Of a stretch of DNA of 13,506 nucleotides, positions 1-7,574 are shown piece after piece. Source of the stretch: Clostridia bacterium (GTDB lineage Bacteria > Bacillota_A > Clostridia > Christensenellales > Aristaeellaceae); NCBI GenBank assembly GCA_017530275.1, contig JAFXMP010000209.1, forward strand, positions 1 through 13,506, in the 5' to 3' direction. The notes beneath the pieces were generated by a model. That model was not told the DNA's origin, did no database searches, and saw only the letters and a program-made list of their open reading frames with translations. Position 1 is the first letter of the stretch. Each line of letters opens with the position of its first letter. Both the position numbers and the translations under genes were made by a program.

Positions 1-600
1 GATAAAGTAATTGGGATGATAGTTGAAAATCTGGCTCAATTCTTCAATGGTCATTTCTTCCGAAATATGGCGGACGATGTACTTCTGCACCTTCGTCAGC
101 ATCTGGGAATTCTGTGCAAAGCCCTCGCTGCCCTTAAAAAAGTAAGAAAAATCCTCCGCAAGCTGTTCCAGCAGCTCGATTCTTTTTTCGCTGATTGCCC
201 GGGACACCGCGCGGATAAATTCACTAAGGCAGGTATCTTCCTCCACGGGCAGCTCGATCAGGCTGTTCACCCGGTATTTGCTGAAATCCACATGCAGATA
301 GGTGCAGGCAAAGTCCTGCTTGAGGTCTCGCCAGACATGATAAGGCGCTGTGGACGGAAGTGCGTACAGGAACCCGGGCTTTAAGGCCCGCCGCTCATCC
401 GCCGCCTCGTAGGTTATATCGCCCTGCAGGATATAATAGATACGGGAATAACCCGTCGGCACGTCCTCCACCAGTTCCCAGGTGGGCAGTACCACCGTGT
501 TTCCATATTCAATCAGCATCGATCCGTCCTCCGCTATGGGATGATTATACAACCGGTGCGGCCAAAAGTAAATATCAAACGCTTCCATAAAAGAATGCAT
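1..600 (-). CDS. AraC-family transcriptional regulator, 3' end cut by window edge
   Basis: Reading the minus strand from the ATG at 600 gives 200 uninterrupted residues up to the window edge. Residues about 15-110 look like the beta-rich cupin-type sensing domain of AraC regulators (YYILQGDITY, then PGFLYALPSTAPYHVW, a typical small-ligand pocket region). The last visible stretch, EEMTIEELSQIFNYHPNYFI, is the first helix-turn-helix of the AraC/XylS DNA-binding domain; the second HTH lies outside the window. An in-frame TGA at 613-615 limits the start to the ATG at 600 or the ATG at 588 (MEAFDIYF); neither has a clear ribosome binding site, so the start is uncertain. The gene diverges from the glycyl radical enzyme, so it is the likely sugar-responsive regulator of that operon and perhaps the whole locus. 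Family assignment is strong; the ligand is unknown. Confidence 0.9.
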   Translation of the reverse strand, partial: MHSFMEAFDIYFWPHRLYNHPIAEDGSMLIEYGNTVVLPTWELVEDVPTGYSRIYYILQGDITYEAADERRALKPGFLYALPSTAPYHVWRDLKQDFACTYLHVDFSKYRVNSLIELPVEEDTCLSEFIRAVSRAISEKRIELLEQLAEDFSYFFKGSEGFAQNSQMLTKVQKYIVRHISEEMTIEELSQIFNYHPNYFI

Positions 601-663
601 ATTGTGAGTAAATCATGAATAAAAGCATCTTACTTTTTGCATATATTTCGCTTGTTCCTGCAC

Positions 664-691
664 TTCGATTTGAAAGTGGTTTTTTTATAAT
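664..691 (+). promoter_or_regulatory. Candidate promoter of the glycyl radical enzyme operon
   Basis: A perfect TATAAT -10 box lies at 686-691. The hexamer TTCGAT at 664-669 sits 16 bp upstream and is only a weak -35 match, as expected for an activator-dependent promoter. Transcription would begin near 698, leaving a short leader before the ribosome binding site at 715-722. Confidence 0.45.
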
Positions 692-706
692 GGATTTGGA
701 AAGTGG
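672..706 (+). repeat. Direct repeat GAAAGTGG around the -10 box, possible operator
   Basis: GAAAGTGG occurs at 672-679 and again at 699-706 (27 bp start to start), each preceded by an ATTTG sequence. The copies flank the TATAAT box. AraC-family proteins often bind direct repeats, so this could be a regulator site. The copies are short and chance is not excluded. Confidence 0.25.
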
Positions 707-714
707 AAAAGGAT

Positions 715-722
715 GGGGAGGA
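715..722 (+). promoter_or_regulatory. Ribosome binding site that sets the glycyl radical enzyme start
   Basis: GGGGAGGA ends 6 bases before the ATG at 729. No comparable site precedes the upstream in-frame ATG codons at 615 and 690, and the residues they would add look like translated promoter sequence. The start at 729 is therefore preferred. Confidence 0.8.
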
Positions 723-728
723 TCTGCT

Positions 729-2999
729 ATGAGAGGTTACCTGGCTTGGGACGACGCGCATCTGGACGACGGGCTTTCCGTTGAATTCCGCTATACGCAG
801 GCGTACAGGGAATACGAAGGCCAGGGTTTGGCCCGGCGGGAGCTGGAGTGCCTGCGCATTGCCCTGCCCGCCGCTGTTCAGCCGGTCCGCGACGGGGATT
901 TGCTGGCGGGACGGCGCATGTTCCGTCCCTTGGGCGTGGCCCCCAGCTATTGGGACGACGACACCGACGGCCTGGACAACGTGTCCTTTTACGCGGACAT
1001 CGGCCGGATGGAACGGGTGATGAACCGCCCCTCCCAGACCGGGGAAAGCCGTGCGCAAATCGCTGCGCTGATCGATTTCTGGAAAAAGGAAAACGTGAAC
1101 GCCAAGGTCCGGGCGAAATTTGATCCTGTCATGCGCCGCGAAATGCCCAGCGATCTGTGGAACATCGATTCCGGCGTGATTTTCGGCCTGTACCGCCTGG
1201 TTTTTTCCCAGTTGGATTATGATAAGCTGGTGCGCTTGGGCTTGCCGGGACTGAAAAACGAAGTGCTTGCCCGGATGGAAGACGGAATGCTGACAAAGGA
1301 TCAGCGGGATTTCCTTTCGGCGCTGGCTTCCCTGACGGACCTGCTTTTGGACGTTCTTGGGCAATATGAGGAGCAGCTTCGGGAAAAGCTCGCGTCAGGC
1401 GCGGACCCCGCCTGGCTCCAGCCGATCCTGGAAAGCCTTTCCCGGCTGAAAGCCGGGCCCCCCGCCTGCTTTCGGGACGCGCTGCAATTGGTCTGGCTCT
1501 ATTCCGCCATGACCGGAGGCCGGGATTTCGGGCGGATGGACGTATACCTGGGCGACCTGTACGCAAAGGACATGGACAGCGGGAAGCTTACGGAGGAGGA
1601 AGCCATCGATTTACTGCTTTCCTTCTATCAGCTGATGCAGGATACCGACAGCCGGGACGGCCGCATCGTGATGGGCGGCCTGGGCCGGAGGAACCCCGAG
1701 AGCGCGGACAAAGTGTCTCTTGCCATCATGAAAGCAGGGCTGCGCTTCCGACAGCTGAAACCGGAGTTTTCCCTGCGCATGTACAAGGGCATGAACGAAG
1801 AGGTGATCCGCTTCGCTTTCAAAATGCTGGCGGACGGAATGACCTACCCGCTTTTGTTCAACGATGAAGCCTCCGTCCAAGCGGTGGAAAACACCATGCA
1901 CGTTTCTCCCGAGGAGGCGAAACAGTACGGCTTCTTCGGCTGCGGTGAATACGTGCTGGGCCATCGCAGCATCGGCACGCCTAATGACATCATCAATCTT
2001 GCCAAGGCGCTGGAGGTCACGCTCCATGAGGGCGTCGACCCGATCCGTCACTGTTCCCACGGGCTGAATTTGGGGCCCGTGGAGAGCTTTGACACCTTCG
2101 ACAAGCTGTTCAGCGCCTACCAGCGGCAGGTGGAGTATTTCACCGAAATCGCCGCCCGCCATCAGCGGCTGGTCTATGACACCGTGGGCGAAAACAGCGC
2201 CATGCTGATGATGAGCCTGCTCATGGACGACTGTGTGGCACGGGCAAAGCCCTTGGTTTCCGGCGGCGTGCGCTATTTAGCGGGCACCTACGAAACCTAC
2301 GGAAATACCACCGTAGCGGACAGCTTCACCGCCATTCGGGAGATCGTGTACGAGAAGAAGCTGCTGTCCCTGCGGGAGCTGGTGGATATCCTGGACCGGG
2401 ATTTTGCCGGGCACGAGGACCTGCGCCAAAAACTGCTTCGCTGCCCCAAGTTCGGCAACGATGATCCTATTGCCGACACCATGGCCCGCGAGGTAAACAC
2501 CCATGTCTTTGAAACCACCGCCAGGCAGGCGAAGGCCCAGGGCTTATCCTCTTATCTGGTGGTCATGATCAACAACGGCGCCAATGTGGACTTAGGCAAG
2601 AATACCCTGGCCACGGCGGACGGCCGCCACGCTTATACCTACCTTTCCAACGGCAATAACCCCATGGCCGGTATGGATCACGCGGGGCTCCCGGCCCTGC
2701 TGCGCTCCATTTCCTCCACGCGGATGGACCTGACCGCCGGCACCGCGCAGAATCTAAAGCTGACCACCGATCTGTTCGTAAAACACCCGGACGCCGTGCG
2801 TGACCTCATCGACACCGCTTTTGATCTGGGGATCCTATCGCTCAATATCAGCGTGCTGAACCGCGGCGAAATGGAAGACGCCATGGTGCATCCGGAGCTG
2901 CATCAAAACCTGTTCGTGCGCGTGGGCGGGTTCAGCGCCCGGTTCGTCAACCTCGATCCGGGCACCCAGGCGGATATGCTTGCCCGCGCCCTGTACTGA
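729..2999 (+). CDS. Glycyl radical enzyme of the pyruvate formate-lyase superfamily, dehydratase/lyase type, substrate unknown
   Basis: This 756-residue protein carries both marks of a glycyl radical enzyme: an active-site loop FGCGEYVLGHRS (Cys405, Glu407) and the C-terminal radical loop RVGGFSARFVNL, with the radical glycine at Gly734. Pyruvate formate-lyase has two adjacent cysteines; here there is one Cys followed by Gly-Glu, like the GCxE loop of glycerol, propanediol and hydroxyproline dehydratases and choline lyase, where Cys forms the thiyl radical and Glu acts as base. The x residue is usually Val in those enzymes and is Gly here. An open frame extends up to 615, but the ATG at 729 has GGGGAGGA at 715-722 six bases upstream and gives the family-like N-terminus MRGYLAWDDAH. 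The activase gene follows after 3 bp. The protein is cytoplasmic and must be oxygen-sensitive once activated. Propanediol dehydratase is one possibility, given the nearby rhamnosidase, but nothing here proves it. Confidence 0.93.
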   Translation: MRGYLAWDDAHLDDGLSVEFRYTQAYREYEGQGLARRELECLRIALPAAVQPVRDGDLLAGRRMFRPLGVAPSYWDDDTDGLDNVSFYADIGRMERVMNRPSQTGESRAQIAALIDFWKKENVNAKVRAKFDPVMRREMPSDLWNIDSGVIFGLYRLVFSQLDYDKLVRLGLPGLKNEVLARMEDGMLTKDQRDFLSALASLTDLLLDVLGQYEEQLREKLASGADPAWLQPILESLSRLKAGPPACFRDALQLVWLYSAMTGGRDFGRMDVYLGDLYAKDMDSGKLTEEEAIDLLLSFYQLMQDTDSRDGRIVMGGLGRRNPESADKVSLAIMKAGLRFRQLKPEFSLRMYKGMNEEVIRFAFKMLADGMTYPLLFNDEASVQAVENTMHVSPEEAKQYGFFGCGEYVLGHRSIGTPNDIINLAKALEVTLHEGVDPIRHCSHGLNLGPVESFDTFDKLFSAYQRQVEYFTEIAARHQRLVYDTVGENSAMLMMSLLMDDCVARAKPLVSGGVRYLAGTYETYGNTTVADSFTAIREIVYEKKLLSLRELVDILDRDFAGHEDLRQKLLRCPKFGNDDPIADTMAREVNTHVFETTARQAKAQGLSSYLVVMINNGANVDLGKNTLATADGRHAYTYLSNGNNPMAGMDHAGLPALLRSISSTRMDLTAGTAQNLKLTTDLFVKHPDAVRDLIDTAFDLGILSLNISVLNRGEMEDAMVHPELHQNLFVRVGGFSARFVNLDPGTQADMLARALY

Positions 3000-3002
3000 G
3001 CC

Positions 3003-3881
3003 ATGCAGGGCGTGATCACCGATATCATCCCCTTTTCCGTCAACGACGGACCGGGGATCCGCACCAGCGTTTTTTTCAAAGGCTGCCCCCTGCGCTGCCG
3101 ATGGTGCCATAATCCGGAAACGCAAAGCCCGCAGCCCCAGGCGATGGTACTGCAAAACCGCTGTATCCACTGCGGGGCCTGCAGCCTTTGCCCGCACGGT
3201 GCGAGAGGCGCTCACGGGGAATATGAATCCGCCCGCTGCGTGGGCTGCGGGCTGTGCGTTTCCCTGTGCCCTGCGGAAGCCTGCCGCGTAAGCGGCATGG
3301 TGCTGACCCCGGAGGAAATCGTCGCCCGCATTCTGCCGGACAAACCCTTTTTCCGGCAGCGGGGCGGCGTCACGCTCACCGGCGGCGAACCTTTGTTTCA
3401 GCCCGAATTTGCCTGTTCTCTCGCGTCTCTGCTCCGTCAGCACGGCATTGGCGTGGCGCTGGAGACCTGCGGCTGCGCGCCCTGGGAGCATCTGGCCGCT
3501 ATGCTTCCTTTCGTCAGCCGCTTTCTTTTCGACTGGAAACTGACGGACCCGGAAAAGCATCGGCAATGGACGGGCGCTGACAACCTTCTCATCCGAGAAA
3601 ACCTGAAAAAACTGCACGCCAGCGGGGCGGATATCGTTCTGCGCTGCCCGATCATTGCGGGCGTAAACGACACCCCGGAGCATTTTCACGGCATCGCCCG
3701 CCTGACGAAGGAGCTTCCCCGGCTCCGCCAGGTGGATCTTTTGCCCTATCACGCCCTTGGCAACGATAAGCGCAGCCAGCTCGGCCTTCCGCGGGATGGC
3801 TTTGAGATTCCGAAGGAAGAGACGGTTGAGCGCTGGCATACGGACCTGGAAGCGCTTTGCGGCGTGCCGGTCTGCCTGTAG
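3003..3881 (+). CDS. Glycyl radical enzyme activating enzyme (radical SAM, two extra ferredoxin-type clusters)
   Basis: The 292-residue protein installs the glycyl radical on the upstream enzyme by reductive cleavage of S-adenosylmethionine. The radical-SAM motif is GCPLRCRWC (Cys28, Cys32, Cys35) after the family signature DGPGIRTSVFFKGC. It is followed by a two-cluster ferredoxin insert, CIHCGACSLC (Cys54, 57, 60, 63) and CVGCGLCVSLC (Cys79, 82, 85, 89), then TLTGGEPLFQ (GGEP 127-130) for SAM binding. The insert is typical of activases for dehydratase-type glycyl radical enzymes and is absent from PflA itself, which supports the assignment of the partner. The ATG lies 3 bp after the upstream stop with no clear ribosome binding site, so translation is probably coupled. 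The stop is 3 bp from that of the convergent GH78 gene. Confidence 0.95.
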   Translation: MQGVITDIIPFSVNDGPGIRTSVFFKGCPLRCRWCHNPETQSPQPQAMVLQNRCIHCGACSLCPHGARGAHGEYESARCVGCGLCVSLCPAEACRVSGMVLTPEEIVARILPDKPFFRQRGGVTLTGGEPLFQPEFACSLASLLRQHGIGVALETCGCAPWEHLAAMLPFVSRFLFDWKLTDPEKHRQWTGADNLLIRENLKKLHASGADIVLRCPIIAGVNDTPEHFHGIARLTKELPRLRQVDLLPYHALGNDKRSQLGLPRDGFEIPKEETVERWHTDLEALCGVPVCL

Positions 3882-3884
3882 TTT

Positions 3885-6242
3885 TCAAACGGCCTGATGG
3901 GAGATCGCCGTCAGGAAAAGGTCCTCGCGAAGGTTTTCCAGCTTCCGTTCGTTTCCGTGATCCTGGAAGGTATACCCTTTGGGTAGGATCAGCTTTCCCC
4001 TGGCTTCCGGAGGCGCGGACACCCGGATCGCGACGCCGTCTTCGTTCCTTTCCCACCGGACCGAAATTTTCCCGCAAGGCGCGAAATAATACGCCTCCGC
4101 CCAGTTAAGGCCCGTTACGAATTGGGGCGAAACCTCGTAATCGTTAAGGCTGCTAAAGTGTGGATTCGGTTTCAGGCCCGCAAATTCCTGGATGAAGAGG
4201 CTGGAAATATCGCCCATGAAATGATGGTTTTTGGAGCCCTCCGTGCCCACGTCCAGGTCCGGGAAGCATTCCCAAAGTGAAGTTGCGCCGTGCCTCATCC
4301 AGTACCCGTAGCAGGAACGCGCCGGGGATACGATCATCCTGTAAGCAAGGTCTGCTTCCCCGGCATGCACAAGGGCATGGAAAATATACCTGAGGCCGAT
4401 CATCCCGCAGGCGTTCACGTCCCCGTCCCGATGAATGATTTCGATCAAACGCCGCCGGGCGGCAGGCAGCTCCTCTTCGTCAAACAGGCCCGCTTCAATG
4501 GCCACTGCCTGGGAGGTCTGGCAATCCCCCGCCACCGTTTTGGTGGCCGGGTCGATGAGGTGCTTTCGGAAGCTGCTCCGCATTTCCTCTGCAAACGCCC
4601 GGACGTAATCGGCTTCCCGATTCAAGCCCGCCTGAGCAAACAGGAAAGCGGCTTTCCGGGAGATGTCGTAAATCATGGCGCTATCCGTAACCCACAATGG
4701 AGAAGCGATCACGCCATGTTCTTTTTCAAAGGGATCCAGCCAGTCCCCGAGGCCCACGGCGATCAAGCCCCGTTCGTCCCGCCTTCCGGCAATATAAAAC
4801 AGATAGCGCAGGATCATCGAAGCGTTTTCTTCGATGATTTCTTTATTTCCCGTAAAGCGGTAGAGGAAATAGGGCAGGTTCACGCACACGCTGTCCCACG
4901 CCGGGCCGTTGCCCCATGCGAAGCCCCAGCCGCCCGTGGGCACGATGCCCGGCAGCGCGCCGTCCGTCCGCTGGGCCAGACGGATATTCAGCAGCCATTC
5001 CCGCATGCTCTTTTCCGCCTTGAAGTTCAGCAGCATATGCTCCGCCGACATGGACGCGTCCCCCGTCCAGCCGTTCTTTTCCCGGTGGGGGCAGTCCGTG
5101 GGAAAATAGTAGAAGTTCGACAGGTCCGATCTTCTGGCGCAAACCTGGAGCTGATTCAGCATGAGATCAGCGCACGAAAACCCGGCCCTTTCTTTCAGAT
5201 CGGAATTCATGACGAGGAAGGAAACCGCGTCCTTTGTGGCCTGTTCCTGGGCAAGGCCCTCCACGATAGCATAGCGGAAGCCGTCGTACTTGAAAACCGG
5301 CGTAAACGTTTCGTCCCCGCCCTTGCAGATATACACGTCCGTCTGTCCGTATTCGATATACTTTTGTGTGGTATTTTTACGCAGGAAGATCGTGGAATTG
5401 ACGGACACGTCGCCGTGTACCGTGTCTTCCGCGTGGCGGACAATGATCCTTTGTCCGGGCGTACTGTTTCTGATCTTCAGCCGGGTGACCCCCGCGCCGT
5501 TCACGCCGAAATCGTACACATACGCCTGCCGGGCCAAAGCGCCCTCCAGCGGTGCGGCGTCGTTTTTCATGCTTTCATAGCAATAGGGGAGTTCGTCGAA
5601 ATAAGTCACGCTGACGGGTGAAAGGGTCTCCGTCACCGCGATGGGCTCCGCTTCACACAGTTTCGTGATCCCCCGGGGCTTTTTTTCCGGCAGGGCGCAA
5701 TCCCAGGCGCTGTCATCAAAATCCGGCTCGCTCCAGCCCGGAATTTCCTTCCGCGCATCGTACCGGCAGCCCATCCGTTCATCGTCAAACAGAATGGGCG
5801 AGGAATGGACGCGGAAGGTTTCGTCCGCTTCCAGCGCAAACGCCTTTTCCCCGTCAGACGCTTCCAGGCACAGAGCCACCGCAGGCGCGCCGCGGCAGGG
5901 CGCTTTGTCAAAGTCCCAGACAAAGCCGCCGAAAGCGTTCCGAAACCCGTTGCCTAAAACGATCCCGAGGGCGTTCTTCCCCTTTTTCAGCAGGCCGGAC
6001 AGATCGTAGCGGTCGTAATAGCATACGTCGTCCGGATTGCTGATATAGGGTGCCAGCGGGCCTTTGGTGACGTTTTTCCCGTTGACGTACAGTTCGTAAA
6101 ACCCAAGGCCGCAGATGGTGATTTCCGCCTGCTTAGCTTCTATGTCTAATTCAAACGTTTTTCTCAGGTACGGGGCGGGAACATGGCGTTCAAAATCGCA
6201 CATGTCCCGGGAGGCTTTGATGAAACGCTCGGAAAACTTCAT
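3885..6242 (-). CDS. GH78 family alpha-L-rhamnosidase-like glycoside hydrolase
   Basis: The 785-residue protein has the layout of bacterial GH78 alpha-L-rhamnosidases. An N-terminal beta-sandwich (about 25-190) contains the conserved GLGFYELYVNGKNV and LGNGFRN strings, a second beta domain follows (about 200-345), then the (alpha/alpha)6 catalytic domain (about 350-690) and a C-terminal beta domain. The catalytic-region motif is TDCPHREKNGWTGDA (Asp383 to Asp395). Many characterised members have an RDER-type sequence where this one has REKN. A later GATSLWECF (Glu658) and SKNHHFMGD match the second conserved acidic region. No signal peptide is visible, so it should act in the cytoplasm on imported oligosaccharides or glycosides. 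AAGGA precedes the ATG at 6242. It lies 24 bp downstream of the transporter gene, so the two are probably co-transcribed. The family is secure; specificity for L-rhamnose is likely but not shown. Confidence 0.88.
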   Translation of the reverse strand: MKFSERFIKASRDMCDFERHVPAPYLRKTFELDIEAKQAEITICGLGFYELYVNGKNVTKGPLAPYISNPDDVCYYDRYDLSGLLKKGKNALGIVLGNGFRNAFGGFVWDFDKAPCRGAPAVALCLEASDGEKAFALEADETFRVHSSPILFDDERMGCRYDARKEIPGWSEPDFDDSAWDCALPEKKPRGITKLCEAEPIAVTETLSPVSVTYFDELPYCYESMKNDAAPLEGALARQAYVYDFGVNGAGVTRLKIRNSTPGQRIIVRHAEDTVHGDVSVNSTIFLRKNTTQKYIEYGQTDVYICKGGDETFTPVFKYDGFRYAIVEGLAQEQATKDAVSFLVMNSDLKERAGFSCADLMLNQLQVCARRSDLSNFYYFPTDCPHREKNGWTGDASMSAEHMLLNFKAEKSMREWLLNIRLAQRTDGALPGIVPTGGWGFAWGNGPAWDSVCVNLPYFLYRFTGNKEIIEENASMILRYLFYIAGRRDERGLIAVGLGDWLDPFEKEHGVIASPLWVTDSAMIYDISRKAAFLFAQAGLNREADYVRAFAEEMRSSFRKHLIDPATKTVAGDCQTSQAVAIEAGLFDEEELPAARRRLIEIIHRDGDVNACGMIGLRYIFHALVHAGEADLAYRMIVSPARSCYGYWMRHGATSLWECFPDLDVGTEGSKNHHFMGDISSLFIQEFAGLKPNPHFSSLNDYEVSPQFVTGLNWAEAYYFAPCGKISVRWERNEDGVAIRVSAPPEARGKLILPKGYTFQDHGNERKLENLREDLFLTAISHQAV

Positions 6243-6266
6243 TTTCTTCCTTCTCCCTTCTATTCG

Positions 6267-7466
6267 TTACCGTTTTGCCCGTCTCCGCGCGCCTTCCAGC
6301 GCCAGGACGCCCACCAGGCTCAGCGCAGCCCAGGAAAGGAATACCGCCTCCCATCCGAAACGATCCGACAGGAATCCGGCGAAAACCCCGGAAAAAGCGC
6401 TTCCAACATAGATCATGGCGTCCAGGATGTCCGCCGCCAGCGCCACCCGGTCTAAATGGCAGTACAGCATGGGCATCAAGGTGGTCAGCAGCGGGTTCAG
6501 CCCATAGCACATAGCGGAAATCAGCACCAAGATCACGATGCAGCCCACGAAACTCCCCCGTGCCACGGGCCCCAATGCGATGCACAGCACGGTGCACACA
6601 GCGAAAAGAATGCCCGAGGAAAGATACAGGCTGCTTCCTGTGCGCTGATACGCTTTTTGCCCCATACGAATGCCCAGGAAATTGACGCAGGGGATGATCA
6701 GGATAATGCCCACCGCGCTGCCTAAATCAATGCCCTGGGTATCCATAAGCAGCTTGGTGGCCCAATAAGTGATGCTGTCGCGCACATACCCGTTGGCAAA
6801 GCAGCAGACCATCAGCAGCAAGAGATTCGTCCCCAGCAGCAGCTGACGGATCGGAGCCCGTTCCCCCATTTGCTCCTTTGGCTGCGCCTGGAAACTGATG
6901 TCCGCCCGTTTCATGGCGAGAACAGACGGCACAGCCACCGCTACCGTGACCAGGCCCGAAACCAGGAACGCCAGCCGCCAGCTGAACAGGGCGGTGAGCA
7001 GGCCAGACAGAGCCCATGCCGCCAAATACCCGAAAATCAGGGTGAGGGACATGAAAAACGCAGCGTGAGAACGCACCTCGTCCCGGAAATGAACGGCCAG
7101 AATGCGCATGATGGGCGTCCAGATCATGGACTGAAAAAGCCCGTTCACAAACCAGAGGACAACCAGCAACGAGAAATAGGGGCAAAAGGAAAACGCCAGG
7201 TTGACTGCCGCCGATCCTAACAACCCGATCAGCATCAGCCGCGGGGCGGGAAAACGGTCCGCCAGCAAGCCTGATATGATCTGCCCGGCGGCATAGGGAA
7301 CGGCAAAACAGGTAGGCAGCAGCCCTACCTGTGCTTTCCCAATGCCAAAAGAGACGGCGATGGCATCCAGGGACGGCGATAGATTGCACCGCGAAACGTA
7401 AGCCGCCGTATAGGCCGAAAAGCAGGCGATCAGCAAGCGAAGCTCTGTTTTCGTGTAGCGCCGCAT
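6267..7466 (-). CDS. MFS transporter, organophosphate:phosphate antiporter (GlpT/UhpT) type
   Basis: The 399-residue protein is hydrophobic throughout and fits 12 membrane helices, with the MFS loop GLLADRFPAPR at about 67-76 between helices 2 and 3 and a matching GFLSDRFG at about 364-371 in the second half. Helix 1 reads AAYVSRCNLSPSL, which aligns with the AYYLVRKNFALAMP helix of GlpT; helix 7 reads NGYVRDSITYWA, aligning with the GlpT helix around YLLRYGILDW. Arg26 and Arg229 would therefore match GlpT Arg45 and Arg269, the pair that binds phosphate. This suggests a phosphorylated substrate exchanged for phosphate, though the alignment was made by eye. GAAAGGA at 7478-7484 lies 11 bases before the ATG at 7466. 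It is the first gene of the minus unit that continues into GH78. A plain sugar or glycoside symporter remains possible. Confidence 0.82.
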   Translation of the reverse strand: MRRYTKTELRLLIACFSAYTAAYVSRCNLSPSLDAIAVSFGIGKAQVGLLPTCFAVPYAAGQIISGLLADRFPAPRLMLIGLLGSAAVNLAFSFCPYFSLLVVLWFVNGLFQSMIWTPIMRILAVHFRDEVRSHAAFFMSLTLIFGYLAAWALSGLLTALFSWRLAFLVSGLVTVAVAVPSVLAMKRADISFQAQPKEQMGERAPIRQLLLGTNLLLLMVCCFANGYVRDSITYWATKLLMDTQGIDLGSAVGIILIIPCVNFLGIRMGQKAYQRTGSSLYLSSGILFAVCTVLCIALGPVARGSFVGCIVILVLISAMCYGLNPLLTTLMPMLYCHLDRVALAADILDAMIYVGSAFSGVFAGFLSDRFGWEAVFLSWAALSLVGVLALEGARRRAKR

Positions 7467-7515
7467 GGCTCCAGAATTCCTTTCAAATTTTCAGGATTAT
7501 TCCTTGCAAAAAAAC

Positions 7516-7544
7516 TGGAAAACCGGTGAACAATCTGGTATAGT
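7516..7544 (+). promoter_or_regulatory. Candidate extended -10 promoter for the GH125 gene
   Basis: TATAGT at 7539-7544 is preceded by TGG (7536-7538), giving an extended -10 (TGnTATAGT). TGGAAA at 7516-7521 sits 17 bp upstream as a moderate -35 match. It lies in the 108-bp gap shared with the divergent transporter gene. Confidence 0.5.
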
Positions 7545-7574
7545 AGAATAAAAACAGCAGGGAGGAATCGTGCC

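Noticed and set aside
615..728. 38-codon N-terminal extension of the glycyl radical enzyme
   Set aside because: It overlaps the promoter-like TATAAT box and lacks a ribosome binding site; the ATG at 729 has both good spacing and a family-like start.
729..2999. Pyruvate formate-lyase (pflB)
   Set aside because: The active-site loop has one Cys followed by Gly-Glu instead of the Cys-Cys pair, and the partner activase has extra ferredoxin clusters that PflA lacks.
2835..3839. Minus-strand open frame of 334 codons opposite the activase gene
   Set aside because: The plus strand carries a complete radical-SAM protein with all expected cysteines; the antisense translation is low-complexity and unlike any family I recognise.
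4290..5621. Plus-strand open frame of 443 codons inside GH78
   Set aside because: It has no family-like motifs or ribosome binding site and lies entirely opposite a well-supported GH78 gene; long antisense frames are common in GC-rich DNA.
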